Assembly: GCA_031841125.1 (NCBI GenBank)
Contig: CM063114.1
Location: 41,995,574 to 42,059,573 of the forward strand
Reading direction: 5' to 3'
DNA length: 64,000 bases
From: Acanthococcus lagerstroemiae
Taxonomy: Eukaryota; Arthropoda; Insecta; Hemiptera; Eriococcidae
Shown here: positions 44,554 to 54,693 of the stretch, piece by piece
How the letters are laid out: every line of letters starts with the position of its first letter
Numbering within the stretch: position 1 is the first letter of the stretch
Translations under genes and position numbers: made by a program
Notes under the pieces: model-generated
The model's database searches: none
What the model was told of the DNA's origin: nothing
Seen by the model: only the letters and a program-made list of their open reading frames with translations

Positions 44554-45742
44554 ATACCAAACAGGTACTTACAACAATAATACAAGTGTATATGCCTACT
44601 AATACTCACAAGGACGAAGAAACTGAAGTAGTGTATGAAGAATTAGAAAGACTTTTGAAAAGCCTGTTTGAGGTGAAATGAATCTCATTATGAGTGACTG
44701 GAATTCTAGAGTTGATGAAGAAAAATAAAATAGTCAGGGATTTTGGATTAGGAATGAGAAATGAAAGAGGAGAGCGTTTTATACAGTTTAGTGCGAAGTA
44801 TAACTTAGTTATAGGAAATATTCTATTTAAAAATCATTATAAAAGATGTTACACAGAAAGAGTTCAGGCAACAAAGGTGGATATCAAATTGATTACAACA
44901 TTACAAAACAACATTTTAGGAATCAAATATTAGACTGTGAAACGTATCTGGGAGCCGATATTGACACTGATCATAATTTGGTAGTAATGAAATGCAGGCT
45001 TAAATTGAAGAAACTTGGTAGAAAAGAAGAGATAAAAAGATGAAATTTGAAAAAGTTGGAAAATATTAATATTACAGGGAAATATCACGAGGATATTGTA
45101 TTAGAATTAGATATTGAAAAAAAAAAACCAGGAAATTAACAGTGTGGAGGAATAATGGGATAAAATAAAGGAGGGAATATTAAAATCAGCAGAAGAGAAT
45201 GCAGATAAATCTAAGAAAGAAAAAAAGAAACCATGGATGAAGGAGGAAATACTCAGAAAGATGGATGAACGAAGAAAATATGAGAATTGCAAACGATAGG
45301 GAAAGTAGATTAGCTTATCAAAGGTTAAGGAATGGAATAAAGAGAGAGGGTAAAAAAGCAAATGAGGAATGTGAAAGAAAGAAATAAGATAGAACAGTTT
45401 ATGAATAAAGGACAAATAGACTTAGCCAGTTGAACAGTAAAAATGGAGTTTGGAGAAAGAAAGAAGGAAGCAAGTAATATAACAAATAAGGAGGGAGAGC
45501 CTATTTACGCAGCTGAAGGAAAAGTGCGAAGATGTGTAGAGTATGTAGAAAGACTAGGTACATAATAATATGTAATGGAGATGAAGAGATAAGAATGTAG
45601 AGGGAGGAAGATGTGGAAGAAGATTCTAGGAGACTTACTCGTAAGAGGTGAATGTGACAAAACATTGAGAGATTTAAAGAAAGGGAAAGCTTCAGGAGTG
45701 GATGAGATACCAGCTGAATTATTACAGAACTTTAGAGAATAT

Positions 45743-47224
45743 GTGAGGGCGCATACGATAAGGGACCAGTAGACCAATTTTTCTATTTCTACTTTTTTGG
45801 CTAAATTTATGTAAAAACCCCTTAGAAATCGAAGAAAACCAACCCCAGACCTTTATCTTGAAAATTCAGCAAGATATTGCAGTTTTAAATGCAGCAAGTC
45901 AAAATTTATCATTTCAAAAAGTACGAAAAGAAAATAGCATGTTCTTATGTAAAATTGAATTGTTCGAAAACAATTTTCCATGAATACTGGACATATTTTC
46001 TTCTTGCCCTTCTAAATGCGAGAGCAGGCAAATGCACTAACCCATTGTCAGGAGGAGTTGCCTATGTACCTGCTGGAGGGGTCTCGCATATCTCGCTGAA
46101 AACCTCCAATCTTACAATGTAGGCAACTTATCCTGCTGCATGAATGCCTGTCTACTCTTACCGTTTAAGGGACTCGGATCCGAAGATTTTCAACAAAATT
46201 CTTCGGAGATCATCGAGCATTTTTTGTGACGATTTTTCATAAAATTCTTCAAAACCATCGGAGTTCTCCCCCGAATATTTCCAATGAAATTCTTCAAAAT
46301 TTACCAGAAAATTTTCTTAAAGTAAACTGTTGAGATTCTGAGGAAATTATTGGCAATTTTTTCTAAAGATTTCCGATAGGATTCTTCGGTAATTATCGGA
46401 ATTTTTTCACAAAAATTTCCGATGAAATTTCTTAAAAACCATCGGAGATTTCACCAACAGGTTTTCGATGAAATTCACCAGAAGTCATTAAACTTTTAAA
46501 TTCTTTGGAAAACCTTAGAAATTTTTTTTGTAAGATTTCCGATAAGATTCTTCGGAAATTATAGGAATTGTTTCCCGAAAATTAACGATGAAATTCCTCG
46601 AAAATTATGAGATTTTTCCCGAGGCCTCGATGAAATTCTTCGGAGAATATTTTTTCTGAAGATTGTTGATAAGATTTTTCAAAAACCATCACAATTTTTC
46701 CACAGATATTTCCTATGAAATTCTTCAAAAATTATCGGAAGCTTTACCCAAAGATTTTAAAAGAAATTCTTTTGATAAAATTGGAATTTTTTCCCAAAAA
46801 TGACCGATGAAATTCCTTAAAAATCATCGGGAAATTTTCCCAAAAATTTTTGATGAAATTCATTGGAAAACATTGGAAATATTTTCTAAAGATTTCCAAA
46901 ACTCTCCGGAATGTATGGGAATCATCTTCCAAAAATTCCGATGAAATTCCCTGAAAACCATTGAAAAATTTTCCCGAAGTTTTTCGGTGAAATTATGCAG
47001 AGATCAAACATTCCAATTTTTTGGAAACCATTGAAAATAGTTTTCGAAAAGAACGGACAAGGGATCAGGAGAGCGTGTGGTAGTGTGTAGGACCTTCACG
47101 GTCGAAATGTTGGTAAGTACTTGTAACAAAATGGTAATTACAAAACAAATACTCTCGATTTTAAACGCTTTTTCTGTAAAATTTTACTTTTGGTCAACTG
47201 GTCCCTTTTCGTATGCGCTCTCAC
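45743..47224. mobile_element. 1.5-kb TIR element inserted into the LINE RT
   Basis: The terminal 34 bases are inverted repeats with 31 matches. The left starts GTGAGGGCGCATACGATAAG, and the right read inward starts GTGAGAGCGCATACGAAAAG. The LINE protein reads on from one side to the other (...LLQNFREYV to LDKLYKLACYIFM...), which proves an insertion. Flanking bases (ATAT against ATAC) give no firm duplication. Inside are about 400 unassigned bases and then a minisatellite array. No transposase recognised. Confidence 0.82.
46180..47060. repeat. Minisatellite of about 40-45 bases inside the TIR element
   Basis: Some 18-22 diverged units are built from GATGAAATTCTTCGGAAA, then ATCGGAAATTTTTCCC and GAAGATTTCC. 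Examples of the AAATTCTTC / GATTCTTCGG core are at about 46196, 46286, 46380, 46543 and 46632. The open frame on the minus strand at 46744-46932 reflects the repeat. Confidence 0.75.
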
Positions 47225-48689
47225 ATACGTACTAGATAAATTGTACAAATTAGCATGTTATATATTTATGGTAAAGAGGAAATGCCAGAGGACTTTAAGA
47301 AAGAGTGCTATTGTAATTATACCAAAAAAAGCAGGGGCAGATAAGTGTGAAAATTATCGAACGATTAATTAGTCTTTTTTGGCATGCGTCGAAAATATTA
47401 ATTAGGAGAATTTATAGGAGAATTGAGAATAGAATAGATGCAGAACCAGGAGATGATCGATCAGTTTGAATTTAGAAAAAGTAGAGGTAGGTAGTAGGTA
47501 CTAGGGAAGCAGTGTTAGCTTTGAGACTTATTGTAGATGAGAGACTACAAAAAGGAGCAGGATACATTATGGCATTCGCTGATATTAAAAAAGCTTCTGA
47601 CAATGTTAAATGCGATTTAATGTCTGATGATCTAAAAAGGATAGGAATAAGATTTAAAGACAATTTATTTCAAACTTATATAAAGGGCCGGAAGCCACAT
47701 TAAGAATAGAAGGAGAGAAAGGGGGGCTAATATCGAGAAAGGTGTAAGACAGGGATGCTCTTTATCTTCAGTATTATTCAATTTGTACATAGAGAGGGCC
47801 ATAAACGAAATGAAAGAAACATTTGAAGCAGGTGTCACTATACATAGAGAGCGAGTAAAGATGATCACGTTTGCAGATGATATTGTCTTATTAGCTGAAA
47901 GGAGTACTGATGTGGAAAGCATATGAATGGAACGGAGGAGATTTTGAGCTTAGAATATCATATGAGAACAAATAAAAATAAAACTGAAGCAATCGTAAGT
48001 AACTGATGTGAACATGATGGCTTAAATATATCAATATTGGTCAGGAGAAAATTGAGGGAGTAAGCGAATTTCGCTATTTAGGAAGTAAAATAACAAAAGA
48101 TGGAAGGAGTAAAAGGGATATAAGTAGTAGAATAGCACAAGCTAAATTAGCACTTTGTCGAAAAAGTAATCTTTTCAAGTCAAAAATAAAGCTGAAAATT
48201 AAAAAATTATTTTTGAAAGCTTATGTTTCGAGTGTAGCCTTGTACTTGGACTACAGGAACACCAGAGAAGAGAAGGATCGAAGCTTCTGAGCTGTGGTGC
48301 TATAGGCAGATACTTAGCATCAAATGGACGAATAAGGTAAGAAATGAAGAAGTACTTAACAGAGTTGGAAGTAAAATTGATATTATTTGGAATTGTCTGG
48401 AGAGAAGGAAAGATAAACTAATAAGGCATAACCAAAGGCACCCGGGAATAATATCACTGCTGCTAGAAGGAAGAGTGAAAGGAAAGAATTGAGTAGGTCG
48501 GCAAAGATTGCAGTATGTTTAACAGACAATCAAGGATGTCAAATGTATGAAGGAACTTGCACAAGATAGGGGAAAATGAAGAGCTGCATGAAACCGGTCG
48601 TAAGTCTGATAACTTTATCATCAAACTGAAAAAAAAAAAAAATCAATTATAATGGGAGATTGGACTTCTTTCAATTTCGGAAACAAGCA

Positions 48690-48960
48690 GAAATCACAAG
48701 ATGCTTCATCAGAAGGTTGTAAGTTTCGGTAGCACTCGTCTCCAATCGCAAACCACTGAAAGAAGCACTCCGAGGGAAGCATTTCCCATCTGATTTCGCA
48801 AGTTCTTCAGGCCTTTAATGTTTTCTCAGAGAAAATACCAGAAAGTGAATTCCAAAAAACGTTCGAAAAATGGATTCAATTTGGGATAAATGTTTAGCAC
48901 CGGAAAGACGTTATTTTGAGAAAAAATGAACATTACTGTACTGGCTAAAGAATAAAAAGA
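48690..48960 (+). pseudogene. Mariner-type transposase C-terminal fragment
   Basis: In frame near 48750 the translation reads NRKPLKEALRGKHFPSDF. A one-base shift then gives NVFSEKIPESEFQKTFEKW and a following piece near 48900. PLKEALRG.RF.SD followed by a helical region ending in W...C is the hallmark of the mariner/SETMAR transposase C-terminus. The DD34D catalytic core is absent, and no terminal repeats were found. Confidence 0.65.
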
Positions 48961-49190
48961 ATTAATTTTTATAATCTTTCTCTCCAATTGACAGGCTAAT
49001 TTCATTTACTCTTTTTCCGTATAGATCGGAAGCAGATTGATTAATGCTAGCGCCTTGAAATTTGGTATGTTAGTTGCTCTACAACTTATACAACTTGGTT
49101 GTTTGATGGGTTGCGTTCTCTTCATAGCAGGCGCTCAGTCCCCCTTTTTTTAATCGATGTAGTTTGAAAAAATGTGTATAAATTAATTTG
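48961..49190. other. Unassigned spacer
   Basis: AT-rich. No feature recognised. Confidence 0.35.
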
Positions 49191-49196
49191 CAGAAT

Positions 49197-49357
49197 GTAT
49201 GAGGAAGATGTGAAGATTATAAAAGTTTACTATCGCACGCGTCAAAGATTCTAGCAAGGGTAATAAATAAGAGACTTCAAAATGAAATGGAAGAAAGGAT
49301 GGAAGAAGATTAGTCAGAAAAGGTAGTGGAACTAGAAGAGCAATTTTATGTTTGATG
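49197..49357 (+). pseudogene. RTE-like LINE B, left part (host of the LOA insertion)
   Basis: Reads SHASKILARVINKRLQNEME and, in the last part, SEKGSGTRRAILCL, the RT fingers region with a stop where Q is expected. It is cut at 49357. The last 63 bases (49295-49357) were duplicated when the LOA-type element inserted, and the sequence resumes at 54694. Confidence 0.75.
49295..49357 (+). repeat. Target-site duplication, left copy (63 bp)
   Basis: Identical over 63 bases to 54694-54756, from AAGGATGGAAGA to TTTGATG. The first two bases may belong to the TGTAA tail on the right side, so the true length is 61-63. It marks the exact ends of the LOA-type insertion. Confidence 0.93.
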
Positions 49358-49861
49358 CCCCGTGTGGGGACGGGTAGCAGAATATTCCCACGGTAACCCT
49401 GCCTGTCGTAAAAGGCGACTAAAAGGGAACCTCAAGGGCTTGCAGCTGGCAAGTACGGGCGTGGCGCACCCGAGGACCTTACGCTAGTGTCTTAACTTCT
49501 TTCAGTCCCTATAGTTAAGCACGTCCCGCGCTCGGAATCTGTGCGCTAGGCGGGGAACCCGACGTTGGATGCGAAAGAAAGACCCGACGACGTAAAGTCA
49601 GAATGGTCGTGTGGCATAGACGGCAAAGCTGCTCCCCTCTCAAAATCGGGTATGTAGCAGTGAGGGCCGTCACCAGCGTCGGGTGACCCGTGTACGACAG
49701 ACGATGAGTTGCCTACCCCCTTCTTTCCGTAGCCTGTATCTCAGTACAGCTACGGGCCCAATCCCAAGGTTGCCGAAGGGATGCATGGCTGTTGGGCTAA
49801 AACAGTCGCGAATAGGAACCTGCGGGATACCGGCTGACCTCCCTCAGTAAGTAAGCTTGCC
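49358..49861 (+). promoter_or_regulatory. Structured GC-rich 5' leader of the LOA element
   Basis: The first bases, CCCCGTGTGGGG (49358-49369), are self-complementary. GTGGGGA (49364-49370) can instead pair with TTCCCAC (49385-49391). A hairpin pairs CCCT (49397-49400) with AGGG (49424-49427) and, inside it, GTCG (49405-49408) with CGAC (49416-49419), loop TAAAAGG. I recall very similar CCTGCCTGTCGTAARAGGCG words at the 5' ends of many insect LINEs. The leader presumably holds the internal promoter, as is usual for such elements. A self-cleaving ribozyme is possible but not shown. Confidence 0.6.
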
Positions 49862-50950
49862 GTGGTACTCGGAGCTCTGCCACGGTGGACGATATATTTC
49901 TCTGGTACTCGTGGGAACCGTATGGAAGAAACAAAATCTCTTTTTTTTTTAAGTAAGGAAAGCGGACCTGCTGGGGCTGGCGAAAGCCGGACCCGCAGGG
50001 ACACTGGAGAGAAGCGTGCAGCGGAAGGGCTGTCAGAAGTGATGGACCGAGTGACACTGGGCGAGAAGATGGAGACGGAGACCAGGGAACCAGGGACACC
50101 CACGGTTGGACCAGCGGAACCGGAGACATCTACGGGTGGATCCGGTGAAGCAGGGACACAAGCGGGCGGACCAGGGAACCAGGGATCCGTCGCCAAAATA
50201 ACAGAAGAGGAAAGAAGAAAACGTACAGGAGCGCAGAAAAGGAAGGCGCAGCGTGAGAAGCAGAGACAGCAGGAGGACGGTGGAGGAACCAAGGAGGGCA
50301 CACCTGTAAAGGGAACCTCTGCGGGAACTCCATTGTCAGGCAAGAGACCGCGGGAAACCCCGTCGACGGGACCCGAGAAGGCAGCGCCAAAAAAGAGTAG
50401 GACGACGACCTATGCTTCGGCGGCGGCGGAGGAGGGACATGAGGTGGCCATCTTTCGGGACGGCTACCCGAAGACCACTCTGACGGCCGAGGAAGCAAAG
50501 GACGCCAAAGGCGTTATTCGTGAGATGCTTTGGGAACTACCGGAAACGGCGTTACCGAACATCAAACAAATAACGCTGTATCAAGGAACACTGCAGGTGG
50601 TATGCGCGGACCAGACGAGCCGGGAACGCTTCTTGGCGGGGCTCGCCAGCGGGGTGCGACTGGGGGAGGAAACTCTCAAAGTCGCACCCTGGGAGGGTCT
50701 GCCGAAGCTGACCAGCGCGTCGGTCTGGCTGCCTACAAGCGGGCGAACAGCGCAAGTGCTCCTAAAGAGGCTGGAGCTGCAGAATCAGGGGCTGTCTGCT
50801 GGGTCCTGGTACGTTGCCCATTGCAGGGAGGAACCGAAAGGTACACTTCTGGCGGTGGGTGTCGACGAGGAGTCAGTGAAGTACCTGAGAAGAAAGGGCA
50901 ACAAGCTGTTTTTCCTGGACCGCCTGGTTGATGTCAAGGTGACAGTCTGA
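49862..50950 (+). CDS. LOA-type ORF1 protein with DUF4780-like C-terminus
   Basis: 362 codons; an alternative start is M21 (49922). Residues 21-190 are low-complexity, rich in G, E, T, P, K and R, with a basic stretch at 115-135 (EERRKRTGAQKRKAQREKQR) suited to nucleic-acid binding. From about residue 193 (HEVAIFRDGYPKTTLTAEEA) to the end the sequence looks like the DUF4780 domain found in ORF1 proteins of insect non-LTR elements, an RNA-binding-like fold by inference. No CCHC knuckles are present. The stop is followed after 27 bases by the ATG of ORF2 in the same frame, so ORF2 would need reinitiation or another bypass. Role: packaging of element RNA into RNPs, inferred from family. Confidence 0.82.
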   Translation: MVLGALPRWTIYFSGTRGNRMEETKSLFFLSKESGPAGAGESRTRRDTGEKRAAEGLSEVMDRVTLGEKMETETREPGTPTVGPAEPETSTGGSGEAGTQAGGPGNQGSVAKITEEERRKRTGAQKRKAQREKQRQQEDGGGTKEGTPVKGTSAGTPLSGKRPRETPSTGPEKAAPKKSRTTTYASAAAEEGHEVAIFRDGYPKTTLTAEEAKDAKGVIREMLWELPETALPNIKQITLYQGTLQVVCADQTSRERFLAGLASGVRLGEETLKVAPWEGLPKLTSASVWLPTSGRTAQVLLKRLELQNQGLSAGSWYVAHCREEPKGTLLAVGVDEESVKYLRRKGNKLFFLDRLVDVKVTV

Positions 50951-50977
50951 GGATAACAGAGAAAAGCTATACACGGA

Positions 50978-53900
50978 ATGATAAGGGTATTGCAAATTAA
51001 TCTGCACCAATGCAAAGCAGCCTGTTACCTACTGAGCAGGAGGCTGCAAAAGGGGCAAACAAATATATGCCTGTTACAGGAACCATGGTATCATCGGGAA
51101 CAAGTGAGAGGCATACAGATGGCACAGGGGCATCTCATTTATGCAAAAAATGCAGGAAGACCACGTGCAGCGATATTTACATATCAAGTGAGCTGCACAG
51201 CAATACCGGAATTTACCCTACGGGATCTTGTGGCGGCCACTTTGGAATATGAGGAGAAAGGGAACAAGAAGAAGATAGTAATATGCTCAGCATATTTTCC
51301 ATCCGACTCTCGGGACCCTCCCCCAACTGATGAGCTCAGGGAACTGGTAGAACACTGTGTGAGGGAAAAGCTGGACCTTCTTGTCGGATGCGATGCCAAC
51401 TCGCACCATACTATCTGGGGGAGTACAGGCACAAATCCGAGAGGGAAAGGGCTAGTAGACTACCTTGCGACACAGGATCTGCTTGTTCTAAATGAGGGAA
51501 GCAAACCAACGTTTGTCACAAAAGTAAGGCAAGAAGTTATAGACATAACACTCTGTAATTCCAAACTTAGGGACCGAGTCCAGGGATGGAGAGTGTTGGA
51601 CGAACCGTCTTTATCGGATCACCGATACATCCAATACCAGATCCGGGCACCTAAGGAGGAACAAAGAGCTATTAGGAACCCTAGGAAAACAAACTGGGGA
51701 GGCTTTAAGAATGACTTAGAAAGACTGACAAGTTACAACTGGCAACGGATTCAGAACGTGGACGACCTGGAAGCACAAGCCAACATACTGGATGGTGCAC
51801 TCAGGGACGCCTACGAGAAGAACTGTGAGCCTAAGATAATAAAATTACGCAAAACCATCTGGTGGACAGCAGCGTTGGGGAAACGTAGGAAAGACACTCG
51901 AAGAAGGCTGAGGGCTGCACTGAAAAATAATACACCGGCTTACTGGGAATTATATCACGAGGCCCAAAAAGCATATAAAAAGGCGGTAAAGCAAGCCAAA
52001 ACAGAGGGGTGGAGACGTTTCTGCGAATCTATAGAAAAGGTACCGGAGACGGCACGCCTGCAAAAACTTCTCAGTAAGGAAAGGTGGGTGGCAGAGGGGC
52101 CGCTCGAACTCCCGACGGGTGGTTTCTCCACCACCCCGAGAGAGGCAATAGAGCACCTCATTGACACGCACTTTCCGGGAGCAAAAGTTATGGAAAACAC
52201 ACAGCCGCTACCAGGAGCCGACAGTGTGCGAAAAGGAACAGATTGGGAAACGGCGAAGGAGGTGGTTACACCAGACAGGGTATGTTGGGCGGTAAACACA
52301 TTCTCGCCGTACAAAGCACCGGGCCCAGATGGAATCTATCCAGTCTGCTTACAGACAGGACTAGAGACCATAATGGGAACGTTCATTAGGGTCCTCAGGG
52401 CATCATTAGCCCTAGGGCACATTCCAAAATCGTGGAGGGGTGTGAGAGTGGTGTTTTTGCCTAAACCAGGCAGAGACCCCTGCAAGGCCAAATCCTACAG
52501 GCCGATAAGTCTCTCATCATTCATGCTAAAAACCTTGGAAAGGCTGATAGACAGGCACCTAAGAGAGGTTACCCTGAAAAGATTCCCACTAAATGAGAAC
52601 CAGCATGCATATAGGGCAGGCAAATCAGTAGAGTCATCACTGCACTCACTTGTTACAGCAATCGAGAGAGGGATGACTGGCGGAGATTATGTCCTGGCAA
52701 CATTCATGGATATACAGGGAGCGTTTGACGCGACCTCTCATGAATCCATAGAAACAGCCCTGAGGGAAAGGGAAGTGAAGGAAAGCTTAATAAACTGGAT
52801 TGTATCTATGCTAAAAGGCAGGGAGATCCGGGTAACATACCAACAAGAACGGATCCATGCAACTACCATCAGGGGCTGCCCACAAGGGGGAGTACTTTCT
52901 CCCCTACTGTGGAGCCTGGTAGTGGACAGCTTGCTGGAGGAGTTAAATGGGCAAAAAATATACACACAGGGCTACGCTGACGATTTGGTTGTGGTGGTAA
53001 CCGGCAAATTTCCGGGAACCATCGCGGAGATAACGCAGTGGGGACTCCGATGTGTGGAAAAATGGTGTGCGAAAAAAGGGTTATCGATAAACCCGGACAA
53101 AACGGAGATCACTCTTTTCACTCGTAAAAGGAAAGGCAAGGAGTTGATCAAGGTGCAATACAAGGGAAGACCGTTAGTCCTCACAGGAAAGGTGAAGTAC
53201 TTAGGAGTATATCTTGATGAAAAACTCTCCTGGAGGGATCACGTTTCAGATAAAATAAAAAAAGGGATTGAGGCTCTTTGGGCTTGCCGCACCTATGTCG
53301 GCAGGACCTGGGGACTCTCTCCCAAAATGATGCACTGGATATATACCGGTGTAATACGCCCCAGAATCACATATGCGGCCATTGTGTGGTGGGGCCGGGT
53401 CCACCTGACCAACGTCAGAGAGGAACTAGACCACCTGCAAAGGCTCGCGTGCGTGATGACAACGGGGGCAATGAGTACGGTGCCGACAAAGGCACTAGAA
53501 AGGCTCCTGAACTTGCCACCACTTCACACTGCTATAGAAGCAGCGGCGATAATGGGGGCTCATCGTCTGGGTCAACCAAACCTTCGGGCCCATAAGACAG
53601 GCCACGGAAGGATATGGGAGATGGCCAGGACGATAGACAAATGCTTTGGGATGCCAAAGGATAGAATTGCGATGGAACACTTCTTTGACAAGCCATACCG
53701 TGCGCTAATACCCACACGGGAGGCTTGGGAAAAAAGGTGGCCAAGCATTCTAGGAAAAGAGGAGAATGTGTGGTTTGCAGATGCCTCTAAGAATGACCAA
53801 AGTGCAGAAATCGGAATCACGAATGCAAAAGGCGCTGGCAACTGTTCAGTGGCACTGGTCGAGAGCGTCACTATCCTCCAAGCGGAGATAATGGCGATCA

Positions 53901-54598
53901 CGGTGGCCATTGAGAGAAGCCAGCAGAAGGGCCTTGTTAATAAGCAGATCTATATCTGTACAGACAGCCAATCAGCTATCAAAGTACTATCGTCACACCA
54001 AACTACATCCCTAGTAGTGGCGGAGTGTGTTAACAAACTATACACCCTTGCTCAGGAGAACCGGGTCGCCGTACTATGGACACCGGGACACTGCGGCATA
54101 AAAGGGAACAGAATCGCTGGCAAGCTGGCGAAGGAGGGCACCAAAAAGGAACTGGCAACGCCCAGGTCGTGTCTTCCTGTAGCATACAGCGTCATAAAAT
54201 CCAAAGTAAAGGCTTGGATAAGCAAGCAGACGGAAATGCACTGGCGGTCGGCCAGTGGCATGAACGTCAGTAAAACACTGATAGGGGACACCCCCAGTAA
54301 GTATGCCAAGTTCCTATTAGGGCTTGACAGGAAACAGGCTAGGCTCATGGTCGGACTATTAACCGGTCATGGGGCCACAAAACACATGTGGTATAAAATA
54401 GGAGTGGTAAGAAGCGGCTCCTGTAGGTACTGTGGAGAAGAGGAAGAAACCTCGATCCATATCATATGTCGGTGCCCAGCAATAGCCGGGACAAGACGCG
54501 AAGCATTGGGGCTAGAATATCTAGCACCCAGTGAAGTTAAAGGGATAGAGCTACGTAAAATTCTCACTTTGGCTATAAAAGTGAGGCTACTGAGCTGA
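50978..54598 (+). CDS. LOA-type ORF2: endonuclease, reverse transcriptase, RNase H
   Basis: 1206 codons without interruption. Endonuclease, residues 1-220: INLHQ, QEPW (E35), GCDANSHHTIWG (D139, N141), VIDI (D189), SDHR (D214, H215). Reverse transcriptase, about 430-760: APGPDGIYP, PISLSSF, FMDIQGAFD (D578), RGCPQGGVLSP, YADD (666-669). RNase H, about 930-1050: D935 in FADASK, E970, D996 in CTDSQSA. The fourth carboxylate position reads GNRIAGKL (G1048), where NxxAD is expected. CCHC knuckle, 1149-1166: CRYC, H1161, C1166. The protein would nick the target and prime cDNA synthesis there. All endonuclease and RT residues I checked are present. Confidence 0.95.
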   Translation: MIRVLQINLHQCKAACYLLSRRLQKGQTNICLLQEPWYHREQVRGIQMAQGHLIYAKNAGRPRAAIFTYQVSCTAIPEFTLRDLVAATLEYEEKGNKKKIVICSAYFPSDSRDPPPTDELRELVEHCVREKLDLLVGCDANSHHTIWGSTGTNPRGKGLVDYLATQDLLVLNEGSKPTFVTKVRQEVIDITLCNSKLRDRVQGWRVLDEPSLSDHRYIQYQIRAPKEEQRAIRNPRKTNWGGFKNDLERLTSYNWQRIQNVDDLEAQANILDGALRDAYEKNCEPKIIKLRKTIWWTAALGKRRKDTRRRLRAALKNNTPAYWELYHEAQKAYKKAVKQAKTEGWRRFCESIEKVPETARLQKLLSKERWVAEGPLELPTGGFSTTPREAIEHLIDTHFPGAKVMENTQPLPGADSVRKGTDWETAKEVVTPDRVCWAVNTFSPYKAPGPDGIYPVCLQTGLETIMGTFIRVLRASLALGHIPKSWRGVRVVFLPKPGRDPCKAKSYRPISLSSFMLKTLERLIDRHLREVTLKRFPLNENQHAYRAGKSVESSLHSLVTAIERGMTGGDYVLATFMDIQGAFDATSHESIETALREREVKESLINWIVSMLKGREIRVTYQQERIHATTIRGCPQGGVLSPLLWSLVVDSLLEELNGQKIYTQGYADDLVVVVTGKFPGTIAEITQWGLRCVEKWCAKKGLSINPDKTEITLFTRKRKGKELIKVQYKGRPLVLTGKVKYLGVYLDEKLSWRDHVSDKIKKGIEALWACRTYVGRTWGLSPKMMHWIYTGVIRPRITYAAIVWWGRVHLTNVREELDHLQRLACVMTTGAMSTVPTKALERLLNLPPLHTAIEAAAIMGAHRLGQPNLRAHKTGHGRIWEMARTIDKCFGMPKDRIAMEHFFDKPYRALIPTREAWEKRWPSILGKEENVWFADASKNDQSAEIGITNAKGAGNCSVALVESVTILQAEIMAITVAIERSQQKGLVNKQIYICTDSQSAIKVLSSHQTTSLVVAECVNKLYTLAQENRVAVLWTPGHCGIKGNRIAGKLAKEGTKKELATPRSCLPVAYSVIKSKVKAWISKQTEMHWRSASGMNVSKTLIGDTPSKYAKFLLGLDRKQARLMVGLLTGHGATKHMWYKIGVVRSGSCRYCGEEEETSIHIICRCPAIAGTRREALGLEYLAPSEVKGIELRKILTLAIKVRLLS

Positions 54599-54693
54599 TC
54601 CTTAACAGCAACTTGAGGAATAGTGCAATGGACTGCAAAGTCTGAGCGCTCGGTGCATGTAGCGCCACCTCACACACAAATGTAATGTAATGT
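54599..54693 (+). other. LOA element 3' UTR and TGTAA tail
   Basis: Short 3' UTR (CCTTAACAGCAACTTGAGGA, then GGCGCCACCTCACACACAAA-like text), ending in three TGTAA repeats at about 54681-54695. The same UTR ends the copies at 23976-25550 and 60996-63875, where the tail reads AAATGAA-type. Short 3' tandem repeats instead of poly(A) are usual in I/LOA-group LINEs. Confidence 0.85.

Larger units (their letters stand above)
43740..48643 (+). pseudogene. RTE-like LINE, nearly full length but decayed and twice interrupted
   Basis: Leader with CTTGCCGTGGTGAGGAGGC (43771). Endonuclease start near 44080 (IGTWNM in a shifted frame) and LKREMKRLDLRTVGISEVR (44140). After an inserted LTR, endonuclease resumes: NLIM.DWNSRV near 44680, FGLGMRNERGERFIQF (44740-44790) and IDTDHNLVVMKCRLKLKK (44957-45010). 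RT begins with LRDLKKGKASGVDEIPAEL (45670-45725). It is cut by a TIR element and resumes with KSAIVIIPKKAGADKCENYR (47302-47361), EKGVRQGCSLSSVLFNLY (47735-47790) and the catalytic FADD in MITFADDIVLLAE (47862-47900). The C-terminus runs to an A-run at 48628-48643. Endonuclease type resembles the BovB/CFDP2 group. Confidence 0.8.
49358..54693 (+). mobile_element. Full-length LOA/R1-group non-LTR retrotransposon
   Basis: The 5.3-kb element lies between identical 63-base duplications. It has a GC-rich leader of about 500 bases, ORF1 (49862-50950), ORF2 (50978-54598), a short 3' UTR and a tail of three TGTAA repeats instead of poly(A). ORF2 has an apurinic-type endonuclease and a RNase H domain, which places it in the LOA/R1/I group; the QINLHQCKAA start suggests LOA. 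Long ORFs and a perfect duplication show that insertion was recent. Decayed relatives lie at 23976-25550 and 60996-63875. Confidence 0.92.

Noticed and set aside
49358..49430. Definite HDV-like ribozyme
   Set aside because: A 7-base first helix and a plausible joiner exist, but the second helix of the double pseudoknot could not be formed.
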